Positions 7,921 through 16,632 of a DNA stretch of 64,000 nt are shown here, one piece after another; the stretch's first letter is position 1; each line of letters opens with the position of its first letter. The notes under the pieces are model-generated. The model saw only the letters and a program-made list of their open reading frames with translations. It did not search any database and was not told where the DNA came from. The DNA is from Anaerolineae bacterium (GTDB lineage Bacteria; Chloroflexota; Anaerolineae; Aggregatilineales; Phototrophicaceae), in contig JAJEFB010000006.1 in assembly GCA_022820665.1 (NCBI GenBank), positions 1-64,000 of the forward strand, in the 5' to 3' direction. The position numbers and the translations under genes are program-made.

Positions 7921-9189
7921 CTAGTCTCCGCCCGCAAAACCAGGGGACCAGCGCAATGACCGTCGCTTTGGCTTGGGCAAGAACTGCAAAGCAATCAAAA
8001 GAATAAGCAGGTAATAGAGCGCCACCGCCGCGAAGACCGCGCGCAAACCAAAAAACGCAGCGATTATTGACGCTGTCAAGGGCGCCATGCCATTGGCAAA
8101 AGAAGACACGGAGGCGTCCAATCCATATACCGAACCTTCGTCGCCCAGCGCCGTAAAGTTGGCCAACATCGCAGCCGGCGCCGACAATACGCCCCCGGCT
8201 GCCAAGCCTGCCAAAGCCTGGAACAACAGCAACTGCCCCACACTTCCCACGAAGGCTTGCGGGATGTAGAACATCATCGCCACAAATGCGGCGCCCAGCA
8301 GGATCCTGCGATAGCCCCATTTATCGCTGATCCAGCCCAAGAGCAAGGAACCGACCGTCGTCGCTATCGCCGACACGGTCAGGACCAAGCCGGCATAAGC
8401 GCTGGCGCTGGCGACTGCGGTCGGGATCAAAGCCAGTACAAAAAGCGGCGCGATCGGCATCAGAGATCGCTGCGCAAATCCGTTAAGAAAGCGTAGCGAA
8501 TACACAGTCCGCACACCCGGGAGTCTCAGGATGTCGCGCCAGGCGCTTAGCATCTCGGAGGGACGAATGTTAAGAGATTTATCTTTTGCAGGCGCATAGG
8601 TCTCTTTCACGCCGAGCGCCACCAATAGCCCGGCCAGCAAAAGCATGGCGGATGTGAAGAAAAAGGGAACTTGAAAGCCAAACTGCTCCGCCAGGACGCC
8701 GCCGACAATCGGTCCGATAGCGACGCCGCCAAATAGTCCGACTTGCAAGGTACCTAATGCGAAGCCCATGCGCTCCCTGGGACATTCTCCGGCGACCAGC
8801 GCCATATTGGCGGCGATAAGGCCGCTGGTTAAGCCCTGCAGCGCACGTAGCAGGATCAGCACCAGGGCTGTTTGCGCGAATCCCATCAGACAAAGAATGA
8901 CTGCCGAGCAAAGCATAGCGCGAATCACCATTTTCTTGCGCCCATATTTGTCCGCCAAGCGCCCCCAAAACGGCGTCGTAAATGCAGCCATCAATGGAGG
9001 CGCGGCAATAACCAGACCAGCCAGGAGCTCACGATTAATCAGATGAGCGTCCTGCAATGTTTGAACGTAGATGGGCAAAAAGGGATAAACGAGAGAAATG
9101 CCGCCGGCGCCAAGCGCCTGCGCGAATGCGACAACTATAAGCGTTATGATCCAGCGATTAGGAGGTTCAGATGCCTCGGCATCTTGCAT
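7921..9189 (-). CDS. MFS transporter (second of a tandem pair)
   Basis: Paralogue of the MFS gene at 6514-7782, 422 residues from the chosen start, with the loop motif WGRLADKYGRKKM. An in-frame ATG at 9282 would add 31 residues rich in Arg and Cys that do not look like an MFS N-terminus, so I prefer 9189. Neither start has a strong ribosome binding site. The 138-base gap between the two transporter genes contains nothing recognised. lysS is divergent. Confidence 0.87.
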   Translation of the reverse strand: MQDAEASEPPNRWIITLIVVAFAQALGAGGISLVYPFLPIYVQTLQDAHLINRELLAGLVIAAPPLMAAFTTPFWGRLADKYGRKKMVIRAMLCSAVILCLMGFAQTALVLILLRALQGLTSGLIAANMALVAGECPRERMGFALGTLQVGLFGGVAIGPIVGGVLAEQFGFQVPFFFTSAMLLLAGLLVALGVKETYAPAKDKSLNIRPSEMLSAWRDILRLPGVRTVYSLRFLNGFAQRSLMPIAPLFVLALIPTAVASASAYAGLVLTVSAIATTVGSLLLGWISDKWGYRRILLGAAFVAMMFYIPQAFVGSVGQLLLFQALAGLAAGGVLSAPAAMLANFTALGDEGSVYGLDASVSSFANGMAPLTASIIAAFFGLRAVFAAVALYYLLILLIALQFLPKPKRRSLRWSPGFAGGD

Positions 9190-9353
9190 TTGCTGGCGCG
9201 CCTTGCAACTTTTTCTGCAAATTCGCCTACCATATCGCAGTCTGTAACAAATGCAAGGCGCAATCTGCAAAGATCTCGGCAAAAGATTTTGATCTATAAT
9301 TTGAGCGGCTTTTGTAATATTCTCTTGGAAACTTTTACTTGTTCAGCGCATCG

Positions 9354-9375
9354 AGAGCGGGCGTGATCCCGCTCT
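9354..9375 (+). promoter_or_regulatory. Stem-loop in the lysS leader
   Basis: AGAGCGGG (9354-9361) and CCCGCTCT (9368-9375) form a perfect 8-bp stem with a 6-base loop. It is not followed by a T run, so it is not an obvious terminator. A TATAAT at 9295-9300 could be the -10 box of lysS, without a clear -35. No T-box sequence is present. Confidence 0.4.
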
Positions 9376-9416
9376 AATTGCGCAAGCCGACAGCTTAGCA
9401 GGAGCCAATTGCCAGC

Positions 9417-11357
9417 ATGTGGCAACCGAACAAACTCGAGAATGAACGCCTGGAGAAAGCCAATCGCCTGGAAGCGGCAGGGGTCCTGCTATATCCAGGG
9501 CGCTGCCAAAGGACCCACAGCGTTGCCGAAGCCGTTGAAGCGTTCCACAGTGAAGAAACGCCCGGCTCGACTTATGTTTCTGTCGTCGGGCGCATCAGGC
9601 GTCTGAATAGCAAAGGAAAATTATCCTTTGCGCATATTGAAGACGAGAGCGGTCGTGTGCAGCTTTTCCTGCGACTGAACGCGCTAGGCGAAGAAAGCTA
9701 CGAATTGGTCCGGCGCAAACTGATCGATGTCGATGACTTCGTTCAAGCCAGCGGTACCATGATGCGCACGCGCGCTGGAGAAATCAGCGTCGATACCAGG
9801 AAGCTGCGGCTGCTGAGCAAATCGCTCAGCCCCTTGCCCGTTGTGAAAGAGCAGCGGCGCGAAGATGGCAGCATGGCCGAATACGGAGAATTCAAAGACA
9901 CCGAGACGCGATACCGCCAGCGCTATGCCGATCTTGCAGTGAACAAATCCGTTCGCGAGGTATTCATCAAGCGCGCCAGAACGATCAAAGCCCTGCGCGA
10001 CTTCCTCGATAACGAGGGCATGCTGGAGGTTGAAACGCCGATCTTGCAGAGCCTATATGGCGGCGCCGCCGCGCGGCCGTTTGTCACGCATCACAACCAA
10101 TTGCATCAGGATCTATACCTGCGCATCAGTTTCGAGCTTTACCTCAAACGTCTTCTTGTGGGCGGGTACGATGCCGTCTACGAAATTGGGCGCGACTTTC
10201 GCAACGAGGGCGTCAGCTATAAGCACAATACCGAATTCACCATGCTGGAGTTTTACAAAGCCTACATCAATTACGAAGGCGTGATGGATATCACCGAGCG
10301 CATGTTCGCTTATACCGCCGAGCAGGTTAACGGATCGAGCAAGATTCGCTATCAAGGCGTCGAACTGAACCTGGCGCCGCCCTGGAAACGGCTGAGCATT
10401 CGCGAGGCGGTGCAAGAGTATCTTGACTTCGACTATATGGACTTCCCGTCGAGGGAAACGCTGTACGCGTATTTACGCGCGCGCGGATTGGCGGAAGGTT
10501 TGGACCGCGACGATACCTGGGGACGTATGATCGTCGAGCATCTGCTGGGCAATCATATTGAAGGACGCCTCATCCAGCCGACGATCATCAAGGATTATCC
10601 ACGCGATGTATCACCCTTTGCCAAGCGCATTCAGGGTGATGCCGACGCCGTCGACGAAAAAGAACGACGCTATTTGCAAACTCACACCGAGCGATTCGAG
10701 TTTTTCATCCACGGAATGGAAATGGGGAACGCCTTCACGGAGTTGAATGATCCGCGTGATCAGCAGGCGCGATTCGTAGAGATGAAACGGCTCTACGACG
10801 AAGATTCGGACGAAACCACGCCTTTGGATGAAGACTACTTGCGGGCAATGCGCTTCGGCATGCCGCCCAACGGCGGCTTCGGCAGCGGGGTCGATCGTAT
10901 GGTTATGCTGCTCACCGATCAAGACAGCATCCGGGACGTTTTGCTCTATCCGCATTTGCGCGAGCCGGCACCCTCCGAAAACGATTTGCGCGGGCAATTC
11001 ATGTTGGATGCCGCCGTCCGCCAGGTGGAATATCAACTGGACCTTCCGCTAGCGGAAAAGAAGCCGCTCGGCGGCAGCGAAAAAAAATCCCGCGCTCACA
11101 CAAAATATCAAACACGTTCCGCTCGCGCGGATGGGAGTTTCTTAAAGAAAGGGCGCATCGCGCTCTACCTGCCCAAGGCTGAGGCCGGCATTGAGTTTCG
11201 CATGGCGAATGCGCTGGAAGGGTCATTGGGGCAATTGCAAAATCTGCGCAAAGCCTTCGCGGGCAAGCTCTTCGTGATGACGGACGAGAACTTCTATCGT
11301 GTTGAGGACGAGCTGATAGAAATGCGAATTGCGGATTTCTGGCGTTCTATCACTTGA
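9417..11357 (+). CDS. lysS: Lysyl-tRNA synthetase, class II, with C-terminal extension
   Basis: Charges tRNA-Lys with lysine in the cytoplasm. The 646-residue protein has an N-terminal OB fold (about 55-150) and the class II core, with motif 2 in [19 protein letters not shown] (about 262-280) and motif 3 in [13 protein letters not shown] near 495. Usual bacterial LysRS is about 490-510 residues. Here about 128 residues follow motif 3: a charged linker with many Lys and Arg, then a compact segment beginning near [14 protein letters not shown] do not recognise the extra domain. AGGAG lies about 14 bases before the ATG. Confidence 0.93.
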   Translation: MWQPNKLENERLEKANRLEAAGVLLYPGRCQRTHSVAEAVEAFHSEETPGSTYVSVVGRIRRLNSKGKLSFAHIEDESGRVQLFLRLNALGEESYELVRRKLIDVDDFVQASGTMMRTRAGEISVDTRKLRLLSKSLSPLPVVKEQRREDGSMAEYGEFKDTETRYRQRYADLAVNKSVREVFIKRARTIKALRDFLDNEGMLEVETPILQSLYGGAAARPFVTHHNQLHQDLYLRISFELYLKRLLVGGYDAVYEIGRDFRNEGVSYKHNTEFTMLEFYKAYINYEGVMDITERMFAYTAEQVNGSSKIRYQGVELNLAPPWKRLSIREAVQEYLDFDYMDFPSRETLYAYLRARGLAEGLDRDDTWGRMIVEHLLGNHIEGRLIQPTIIKDYPRDVSPFAKRIQGDADAVDEKERRYLQTHTERFEFFIHGMEMGNAFTELNDPRDQQARFVEMKRLYDEDSDETTPLDEDYLRAMRFGMPPNGGFGSGVDRMVMLLTDQDSIRDVLLYPHLREPAPSENDLRGQFMLDAAVRQVEYQLDLPLAEKKPLGGSEKKSRAHTKYQTRSARADGSFLKKGRIALYLPKAEAGIEFRMANALEGSLGQLQNLRKAFAGKLFVMTDENFYRVEDELIEMRIADFWRSIT

Positions 11358-11915
11358 GCGGGGGCGTCCGGTTTATGCCCAGCGGCTGTTGAACCGATGC
11401 CAGAGCAATCGCTTCAAAATCATAGCCCATCAATATACCACCCATTCAAACCAAAATATAACCACAGAGGCACAGATGTAAGCGCAAGTAAGTAATGAGA
11501 ATGCGAGAATGCCTTTATTCAACCCCACCCCCCGGCCCCCTCCCCATTGCAAGAGGGGGAGCGCATTTGGCGGGATTGGGATCACATCCAAAGCTTTCGC
11601 TACAAATGAGATTTATTCGCATTACTTACTTGGTTCTACTGAGAGAAGCCATTCAAAATGAAAACCGCGCGCTCGTTTCTACAAATGGTCTTCAATGACA
11701 AGCCATTATCCTCTTTGGTACGCAGATTCAGAGGAGTTTTGCCTTGTAATAAAACTTAAACTTTGTGTTCTTCATGTCTTTGTGGTGAAAAAAATTGAAG
11801 CGATTGCCCTGACCGCTACGCTTGGTACGCTTGTGGAATCGGCAGTGACGGTCTATCATGTTTTGTAGAGCTTGGCGGTAGAGCAGTAGACCGCAGAATT
11901 TGGAACAGAATCACC
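11358..11915. other. Intergenic region with nested repeats
   Basis: Between lysS and a small open frame before serS. It holds the nested inverted-repeat element described at 11461-11786. No gene was recognised. Confidence 0.55.
11461..11786. repeat. Nested inverted-repeat element
   Basis: Outer ends ACCACAGAGGCA (11461-11472) and, inverted, TGTCTTTGTGGT (11775-11786) match at 10 of 12 bases. An inner unit, 11484-11640, is bounded by CAAGTAAGTAATG and CATTACTTACTTG and shares both ends with 521-724. The inner core contains CCCCTCCCC and a GAGGGGGAGCGC resembling repeat module A at 125-219. No coding capacity was seen. Confidence 0.55.
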
Positions 11916-12104
11916 ATGGACATCCTGACGCCGGAATTCTTTGATGCTCTGGTGATCGCCAACGTTATCATCGGCTTGGCGATTGCCGGTCGTCGTTTTC
12001 TGCGCGACATTCGCGGTCCATTGCCTGACGATGCCCCGGTATGGGCGCATGCGCGCTACAACATTCCCGCCTCCCCCAGTATTTCCTCCAGTCAAGACTC
12101 TTAG
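11916..12104 (+). CDS. Possible small membrane protein
   Basis: Unrecognised 62-residue open frame. Residues 8-26 form one hydrophobic segment followed by GRRFLRDIR, giving a positive-inside single-pass pattern, and a polar tail. GGAAC lies 11 bases before the ATG, a weak binding site. Codon choice is like neighbouring genes. It lies between a repeat element and serS, has no operon partner, and could be chance. Confidence 0.35.
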   Translation: MDILTPEFFDALVIANVIIGLAIAGRRFLRDIRGPLPDDAPVWAHARYNIPASPSISSSQDS

Positions 12105-12137
12105 CGCCATGTGCCGTCCTCAGTCGGGCATGACGCA

Positions 12138-12168
12138 TTGCGACATTGCCTTCGGCACATGGTAAAAT
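12138..12168 (+). promoter_or_regulatory. Candidate serS promoter
   Basis: TTGCGA at 12138-12143 and TAAAAT at 12163-12168, separated by 19 bases. The long spacer makes this moderate only. Confidence 0.35.
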
Positions 12169-12226
12169 CAAGCGGATTCCGAGTTTCACAGTTCTTGAAT
12201 TCAACACAACTGGAGACAGAAAAGAC

Positions 12227-13642
12227 ATGCTGGATATAGCGCTAATCCGTGAAAAGCCGGATTGGGTGAAAGAGCAAATCGGCAAACTCTATGACGAGGC
12301 GGCGCTCGCCCGCATTGACAAGATCCTGGAATTGGATGCGGGGCGGCGCGAGATACGGACCAAGACAGAAGGCGCGCAAGCCGCGCGAAACAGCTTAAAC
12401 CGCGCGATGGGCAAACTGCGCGGCAATAAGGCGATGGATGATGGAGAAAAAGCTGCGCGCGCCCATGCGGCTGCCAGCGCGCTGCAGCGTCAAGACTTTG
12501 ACATTGCAAGCGCGCTTATGGACGGCAGCGCTCCGGTCAACGCAGACGACAGCTTGCAACCGGGCTCGGCATTCGACGATCTCATCGCAGCCTTGAAGCA
12601 GATTGGGGGCAAGATCGATGAGGGCTTCGCCAGGGCAAAGGAAATCGAAAGCGAACTTGAAGACAATATGCTGTGGATCCCTAATCTGCCGCATGATAGC
12701 GTACCCGCGCATGAGAGCGAGGAGAGCAATGTCGCGCATCCGCCCAAAGGCGAGTTTCGCGAATTCGATTTCGAGCCGAAACCCCACTGGGAGCTGGGTC
12801 CCGCGCTTGGCGTCATTGACTTCGAGCGCGGCGTGAAGCTGGCGGGCAGCCGCTTTTTTGTTTTGAAAGGATGGGGCGCTCGTTTGCAGCGAGCTTTGAT
12901 TAGCTTCTTCCTGGATACCGCGCGAGCGAACGGATTCGACGAAGTCTATGTGCCTTACCTGGTACATGGAGACATGCTTTACGGCTCCGCGCAGTTTCCC
13001 AAATTCCACGATACGGTCTATCAGTTGGAGGGTGAAGATCGCTTTCTGTTACCCACAGCCGAGGTCGCGATCACCAATTTGCATCGAGACGAAATCCTTG
13101 AGGAAGCCGATCTCCCGCTAAACTATGTCGCGCATACACCCTGTTTTCGCAGCGAGAAAGCCAGCGCCGGGCGCGATGTGCGGGGCATCAAGCGCGTGCA
13201 TCAATTCGAAAAAGTGGAGATGTTCAAATTCACCGCGCCCGAAACCAGCTACGACGAATTGGAAACGATGACGGGCTACGCCGAGGACATCTGCGCGCAA
13301 CTCGAGATACCTTTTCGGCGCTTGGAAATCGTCAGCGGCGACCTCGGTTTCAGCGCGACCAAAAAATACGATATCGAAATGTGGTCGCCGGGCTGCCGGG
13401 AATGGCTTGAGGTCAGTTCCTGCAGCAATACCGAAGCCTTTCAGGCGCGACGAGCAAGGGTGCGTTATTACCCGGCCGGCAGCCGCAAGACGCAATTTGT
13501 GCATACCTTAAACGGCAGCGCCCTCGCCACGCCGCGCGTGATGATCGCGATTATGGAGAATAACCAACAAGCCGACGGCAGCGTCGTCATCCCGCAGGTC
13601 TTGCGTCCCTATCTGGGCGCGGATGTCATCAGCGTTGTCTAG
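12227..13642 (+). CDS. serS: Seryl-tRNA synthetase
   Basis: Charges tRNA-Ser (and tRNA-Sec where present) with serine. The 471-residue protein has an N-terminal antiparallel coiled-coil arm (about 30-150), then the class II core with motif 2 (CFRSEKASAGRDVRG) and motif 3 (NGSALATPRVMIAI) near the C-terminus. Length is slightly above the usual 425-ish because the arm is longer. The ATG at 12227 has GGAG about 12 bases upstream and begins the typical MLDIALIRE; an upstream in-frame ATG at 12146 falls within the promoter region. Confidence 0.96.
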   Translation: MLDIALIREKPDWVKEQIGKLYDEAALARIDKILELDAGRREIRTKTEGAQAARNSLNRAMGKLRGNKAMDDGEKAARAHAAASALQRQDFDIASALMDGSAPVNADDSLQPGSAFDDLIAALKQIGGKIDEGFARAKEIESELEDNMLWIPNLPHDSVPAHESEESNVAHPPKGEFREFDFEPKPHWELGPALGVIDFERGVKLAGSRFFVLKGWGARLQRALISFFLDTARANGFDEVYVPYLVHGDMLYGSAQFPKFHDTVYQLEGEDRFLLPTAEVAITNLHRDEILEEADLPLNYVAHTPCFRSEKASAGRDVRGIKRVHQFEKVEMFKFTAPETSYDELETMTGYAEDICAQLEIPFRRLEIVSGDLGFSATKKYDIEMWSPGCREWLEVSSCSNTEAFQARRARVRYYPAGSRKTQFVHTLNGSALATPRVMIAIMENNQQADGSVVIPQVLRPYLGADVISVV

Positions 13643-13747
13643 CGTATGCGTGCGGGCAAGCATATTGCGACGCGCTGAAGAATTGCGCTGTGCCTAGTCT
13701 GTGCTGCACACCCCAATAATTGGGGGATGGGCTTGGCGCGGTCTTCG

Positions 13748-13777
13748 TTGACAGCCAATTCACGCCCCGACTATAAT
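13748..13777 (+). promoter_or_regulatory. Near-consensus promoter for the ABC-2 operon
   Basis: Perfect TTGACA at 13748-13753, an 18-base spacer and perfect TATAAT at 13772-13777. The leader of about 60 bases contains GTGGG-CGTCAA-CCCAC and an imperfect inverted pair GGTTGAACGC / GCGTCAACC, possibly an operator or hairpin. Confidence 0.8.
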
Positions 13778-13844
13778 CGATAAAGGTTGAACGCATGTTT
13801 TGTGGGCGTCAACCCACGCGATTGTTGGCAATAAGGAGACTATC

Positions 13845-14777
13845 ATGGCGTCCGCAACAGTGATAGAAATCAGGGGTCTTTCGAAATCGTACGGCTCGGG
13901 CACCAAGCAAACAGCAGCCCTGCGCAACCTCAATCTCAGCGTACACCAGGGAGAGATCTTTGGATACCTGGGTCCGAACGGAGCCGGGAAAACCACAACC
14001 ATACGCATGCTGCTGGATTTGATCAGACCCAGCAGCGGCTCCGCCTCGATCTTTGGCATGGATATACGGGATCACAGCGTAGAGATCCATCGGCGGGTGG
14101 GATTCTTGCCCGGCGAGCTGAGCTTGTGGGAAGGGCGCAGTGGTCAGCAAATCATCCACTACGTCGCGAGCGTCCACGGCGATAGCAAAGGCATTACGAA
14201 GCAAGCCGATGAATTAGCGAAGCGCCTGCAACTGGATACGAGCAAACGCGTCCGGGATTTGTCCTCCGGCAACAAGCGCAAGCTTGGGCTGGTCTTAGCC
14301 ATGATGCACTCGCCGGACTTGCTCATTCTTGACGAGCCGACAAATGGGCTCGACCCCTTGGTGCAGCAGACCTTTCACGAAATGATGGATGAGTTCCGCG
14401 ACAAGGGGAAAACGGTTTTCCTGTCTTCTCACATATTGAGCGAGGTCCAAGCCATCTGCGACCGCGCCGGCATCTTGCGCGATGGCGATCTCAAAGCGGT
14501 GGAATCGATTGAGAAACTGATGAACGTAGAGTTTCATTGGGTTGACGTTCAGTTCCGAGACGCCGTTCCCGAGGGATTGGCGCGGCAACTTCAGCAATCA
14601 AGCGAGATCAGCGATGTGGCCGTCAATGGCTCACGCGTTAAAATGCGTCTGGTGGGCGATTTCGATCCCTTGCTGCGCATGATCAGCGACGGTTATGTGA
14701 AAGATCTTCGCGTAGAAGAGCCGTCATTGGAAGATATCTTCCTGGCTTACTATAGCGACGGCAGGGAGGCGCGCTAA
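13845..14777 (+). CDS. ABC transporter ATP-binding protein
   Basis: ATPase subunit of an ABC-2 type exporter, 310 residues. It has Walker A (GPNGAGKTT, about 43-51), a variant signature LSSGNKRK and Walker B followed by the D-loop (LLILDEPTNGLD). The C-terminal third has the regulatory extension common in drug or lipid exporter ATPases. AAGGAG lies 7 bases before the ATG. The stop overlaps the ATG of the first permease gene by one base, so the three genes form an operon. The substrate is unknown; antibiotic or lipid efflux is possible. Confidence 0.92.
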   Translation: MASATVIEIRGLSKSYGSGTKQTAALRNLNLSVHQGEIFGYLGPNGAGKTTTIRMLLDLIRPSSGSASIFGMDIRDHSVEIHRRVGFLPGELSLWEGRSGQQIIHYVASVHGDSKGITKQADELAKRLQLDTSKRVRDLSSGNKRKLGLVLAMMHSPDLLILDEPTNGLDPLVQQTFHEMMDEFRDKGKTVFLSSHILSEVQAICDRAGILRDGDLKAVESIEKLMNVEFHWVDVQFRDAVPEGLARQLQQSSEISDVAVNGSRVKMRLVGDFDPLLRMISDGYVKDLRVEEPSLEDIFLAYYSDGREAR

Positions 14778-15583
14778 TGACTGGAATAGTCTTCGCCAAT
14801 ACACTGAGGACCTCGTGGAAGCAGATACTCTATTGGGGTCTGGGCTTGGGCTTACTCGGGTTCTACATCGCCTTCATCGCCTCGAGCTCGGATATCATCC
14901 AGGGCTATGCCGATCTCCTTGCCTCGATGCCGCCTGCGCTCTTGCAAGCTTTCGGCGCGAGCAGCGTCGAAATATTGCGAAGCTCCGAGGGCTGGATCGT
15001 ATCGGTCTTCGTTTCGGAAGCCGCCATATTCTTGTCCGTATTCGCTGTCATGGCTGGCATGAACATCACCGCCAACGACGAGCAAGCCGGCATTATGGAC
15101 GTCGTCATGTCGCTTCCGATTTCGCGTTCCTCATACATTCTTGAACGCTGGATCGGCTATGCGGCGATCGGGCTGGGCATCTTGCTCCTTTGCGCGGCGA
15201 TTACGCTGTTCGGCCTGGTTTTGTTTGGTGTAGACGCGCAAATGGATCTGGTCTTCATCAGCATTCTCAATCTCTACCCGGGCGCCTTGCTTGTGATGAC
15301 CGTCACCGGTCTGCTGGCTCTAATCGTCCGGCGGCGCGCCCTTGCCATTGGCTTGTCGGCAGCCTTCGTCGTCGCCAGTTACGTCTTCAATTTGATCGGC
15401 GGCGCCGCCAGCGGAGCCATCGCCGATCTCATGCAAGGCTTATCCTTCTTCAGCTATACGCAGGGCGAGGAGATCGTGCTGGGCAACTACGATCCGGCCA
15501 GTACCCTGCTTCTGCTGCTTGTAGTCCTGGTTGGATTCGCGCTTTCTGTCCGCATGTTTATCAGCCGGGACATCGGCGTCTAG
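14777..15583 (+). CDS. ABC-2 type permease, first copy
   Basis: Membrane subunit of 268 residues with six predicted helices. The first is near residues 17-37, and the segment GIMDVVMSLPISRSSYI is the typical ABC-2 cytoplasmic coupling stretch between helices 2 and 3. It pairs with the ATPase encoded immediately upstream. The following gene encodes a same-length paralogue, so the transporter is probably a heterodimeric permease with two ATPase copies. Confidence 0.88.
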   Translation: MTGIVFANTLRTSWKQILYWGLGLGLLGFYIAFIASSSDIIQGYADLLASMPPALLQAFGASSVEILRSSEGWIVSVFVSEAAIFLSVFAVMAGMNITANDEQAGIMDVVMSLPISRSSYILERWIGYAAIGLGILLLCAAITLFGLVLFGVDAQMDLVFISILNLYPGALLVMTVTGLLALIVRRRALAIGLSAAFVVASYVFNLIGGAASGAIADLMQGLSFFSYTQGEEIVLGNYDPASTLLLLLVVLVGFALSVRMFISRDIGV

Positions 15584-15594
15584 GAGCGAGTACG

Positions 15595-16401
15595 ATGATT
15601 GGTTCAGTTTTCTTGGAGACCTACAAACAGACCTGGAAGCAAATGGTCTATTGGGGAGTCGGCTTGGCGGCGATGGCGCTCATGGTCGTCTTGATGGTGC
15701 CGCTCTTTGATATGCAAGACATAAAGGACTTGCTGGAAACCTTCCCGCCCATCATTCTCGCGATGGTCGGCATCGGCAAGGAACTTGAGATATTCGCCAC
15801 CAACGAAGGCTTCGTTGCTATGGGCTTTTTTGGCAAGTCCGCGCTGATATTCGCTGTCTATCCAGTTGTCATGGGCATGCGCATCACAGCCAATGAAGAG
15901 GACAGCGGCACGATGGACGTGCTGCTGAGTTTGCCCGTGCAAAGAGCGCGCGTGATCGTTGAAAAGTTCATCGCCTACAGCATCAGCATTGTCGGTGTGG
16001 TTCTGTTGATCTATCTGGGTATGCAGATAGGCGTGTCAATTGCCGGCATCGATCTTGATGTGGCGCGGCTGGCGGAGGTCACTTTCTACTTGATTCCCTT
16101 GATGGTGTTCATCATGGCGGTGACCATGCTGATCGCTGTCATCGTTCGCCGGCGATCGGTGGCGCTTGGCATCGTTACGGCATTTGTCATCGCAAGCTAC
16201 ATGTTGCAGGCGATAGGCGCAGTCGCGGAAGGAACGGTCGCCGAACCCATCGGCTCCATTTCCTTCCTGACCTATTACAACGCCGGCGACATCTTGACGC
16301 AGGGCTTCATCTGGCCGCATATCGCCGGATTCGTAGTCGTTTCCGCGGTTCTCCTTTTGGCGTCGCTTTATCAATACGAGAGGCGCGACATCGCGGTCTG
16401 A
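15595..16401 (+). CDS. ABC-2 type permease, second copy
   Basis: 268 residues with the same helix pattern as the previous permease and the matching coupling stretch TMDVLLSLPVQRARVI. The start is the ATG at 15595, 11 bases after the previous stop, with GGAG overlapping that stop. The frame stays open far upstream, inside the first permease gene, but that part does not resemble a protein of the family. Tandem duplication with divergence is likely. Confidence 0.88.
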   Translation: MIGSVFLETYKQTWKQMVYWGVGLAAMALMVVLMVPLFDMQDIKDLLETFPPIILAMVGIGKELEIFATNEGFVAMGFFGKSALIFAVYPVVMGMRITANEEDSGTMDVLLSLPVQRARVIVEKFIAYSISIVGVVLLIYLGMQIGVSIAGIDLDVARLAEVTFYLIPLMVFIMAVTMLIAVIVRRRSVALGIVTAFVIASYMLQAIGAVAEGTVAEPIGSISFLTYYNAGDILTQGFIWPHIAGFVVVSAVLLLASLYQYERRDIAV

Positions 16402-16573
16402 GTTGAACAACGCAGTCCTTCACAAAGGTTCGAGCAACGCGCTCTGCCGGAGAAATCTGGCGGGCGCGTTTCGTTTGTTTACCATGGCTCCGGCGCCAGC
16501 ATGATTGACCCTGTCACAATCCATCTCCGCTTCGGGAGTTGCGCGAGAAGCGGCATTCGTTGATCTCAGGCTA

Positions 16574-16600
16574 TTGCACAGGTATGGCGCGTAATATAAT
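16574..16600 (+). promoter_or_regulatory. Candidate promoter for the glycan cluster
   Basis: TTGCAC at 16574-16579 and perfect TATAAT at 16595-16600. The 15-base spacer is short, so the -35 box is uncertain. Confidence 0.45.
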
Positions 16601-16632
16601 TTCTTCGGGCGCACCCTGTGCAAAGGAGCGAT

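Noticed and set aside
9283..9416. T-box riboswitch before lysS
   Set aside because: There is a hairpin but no T-box sequence, specifier loop or antiterminator arrangement.
13711..13725. CCCCAA-TAA-TTGGGG as serS terminator
   Set aside because: Short stem, no T run.
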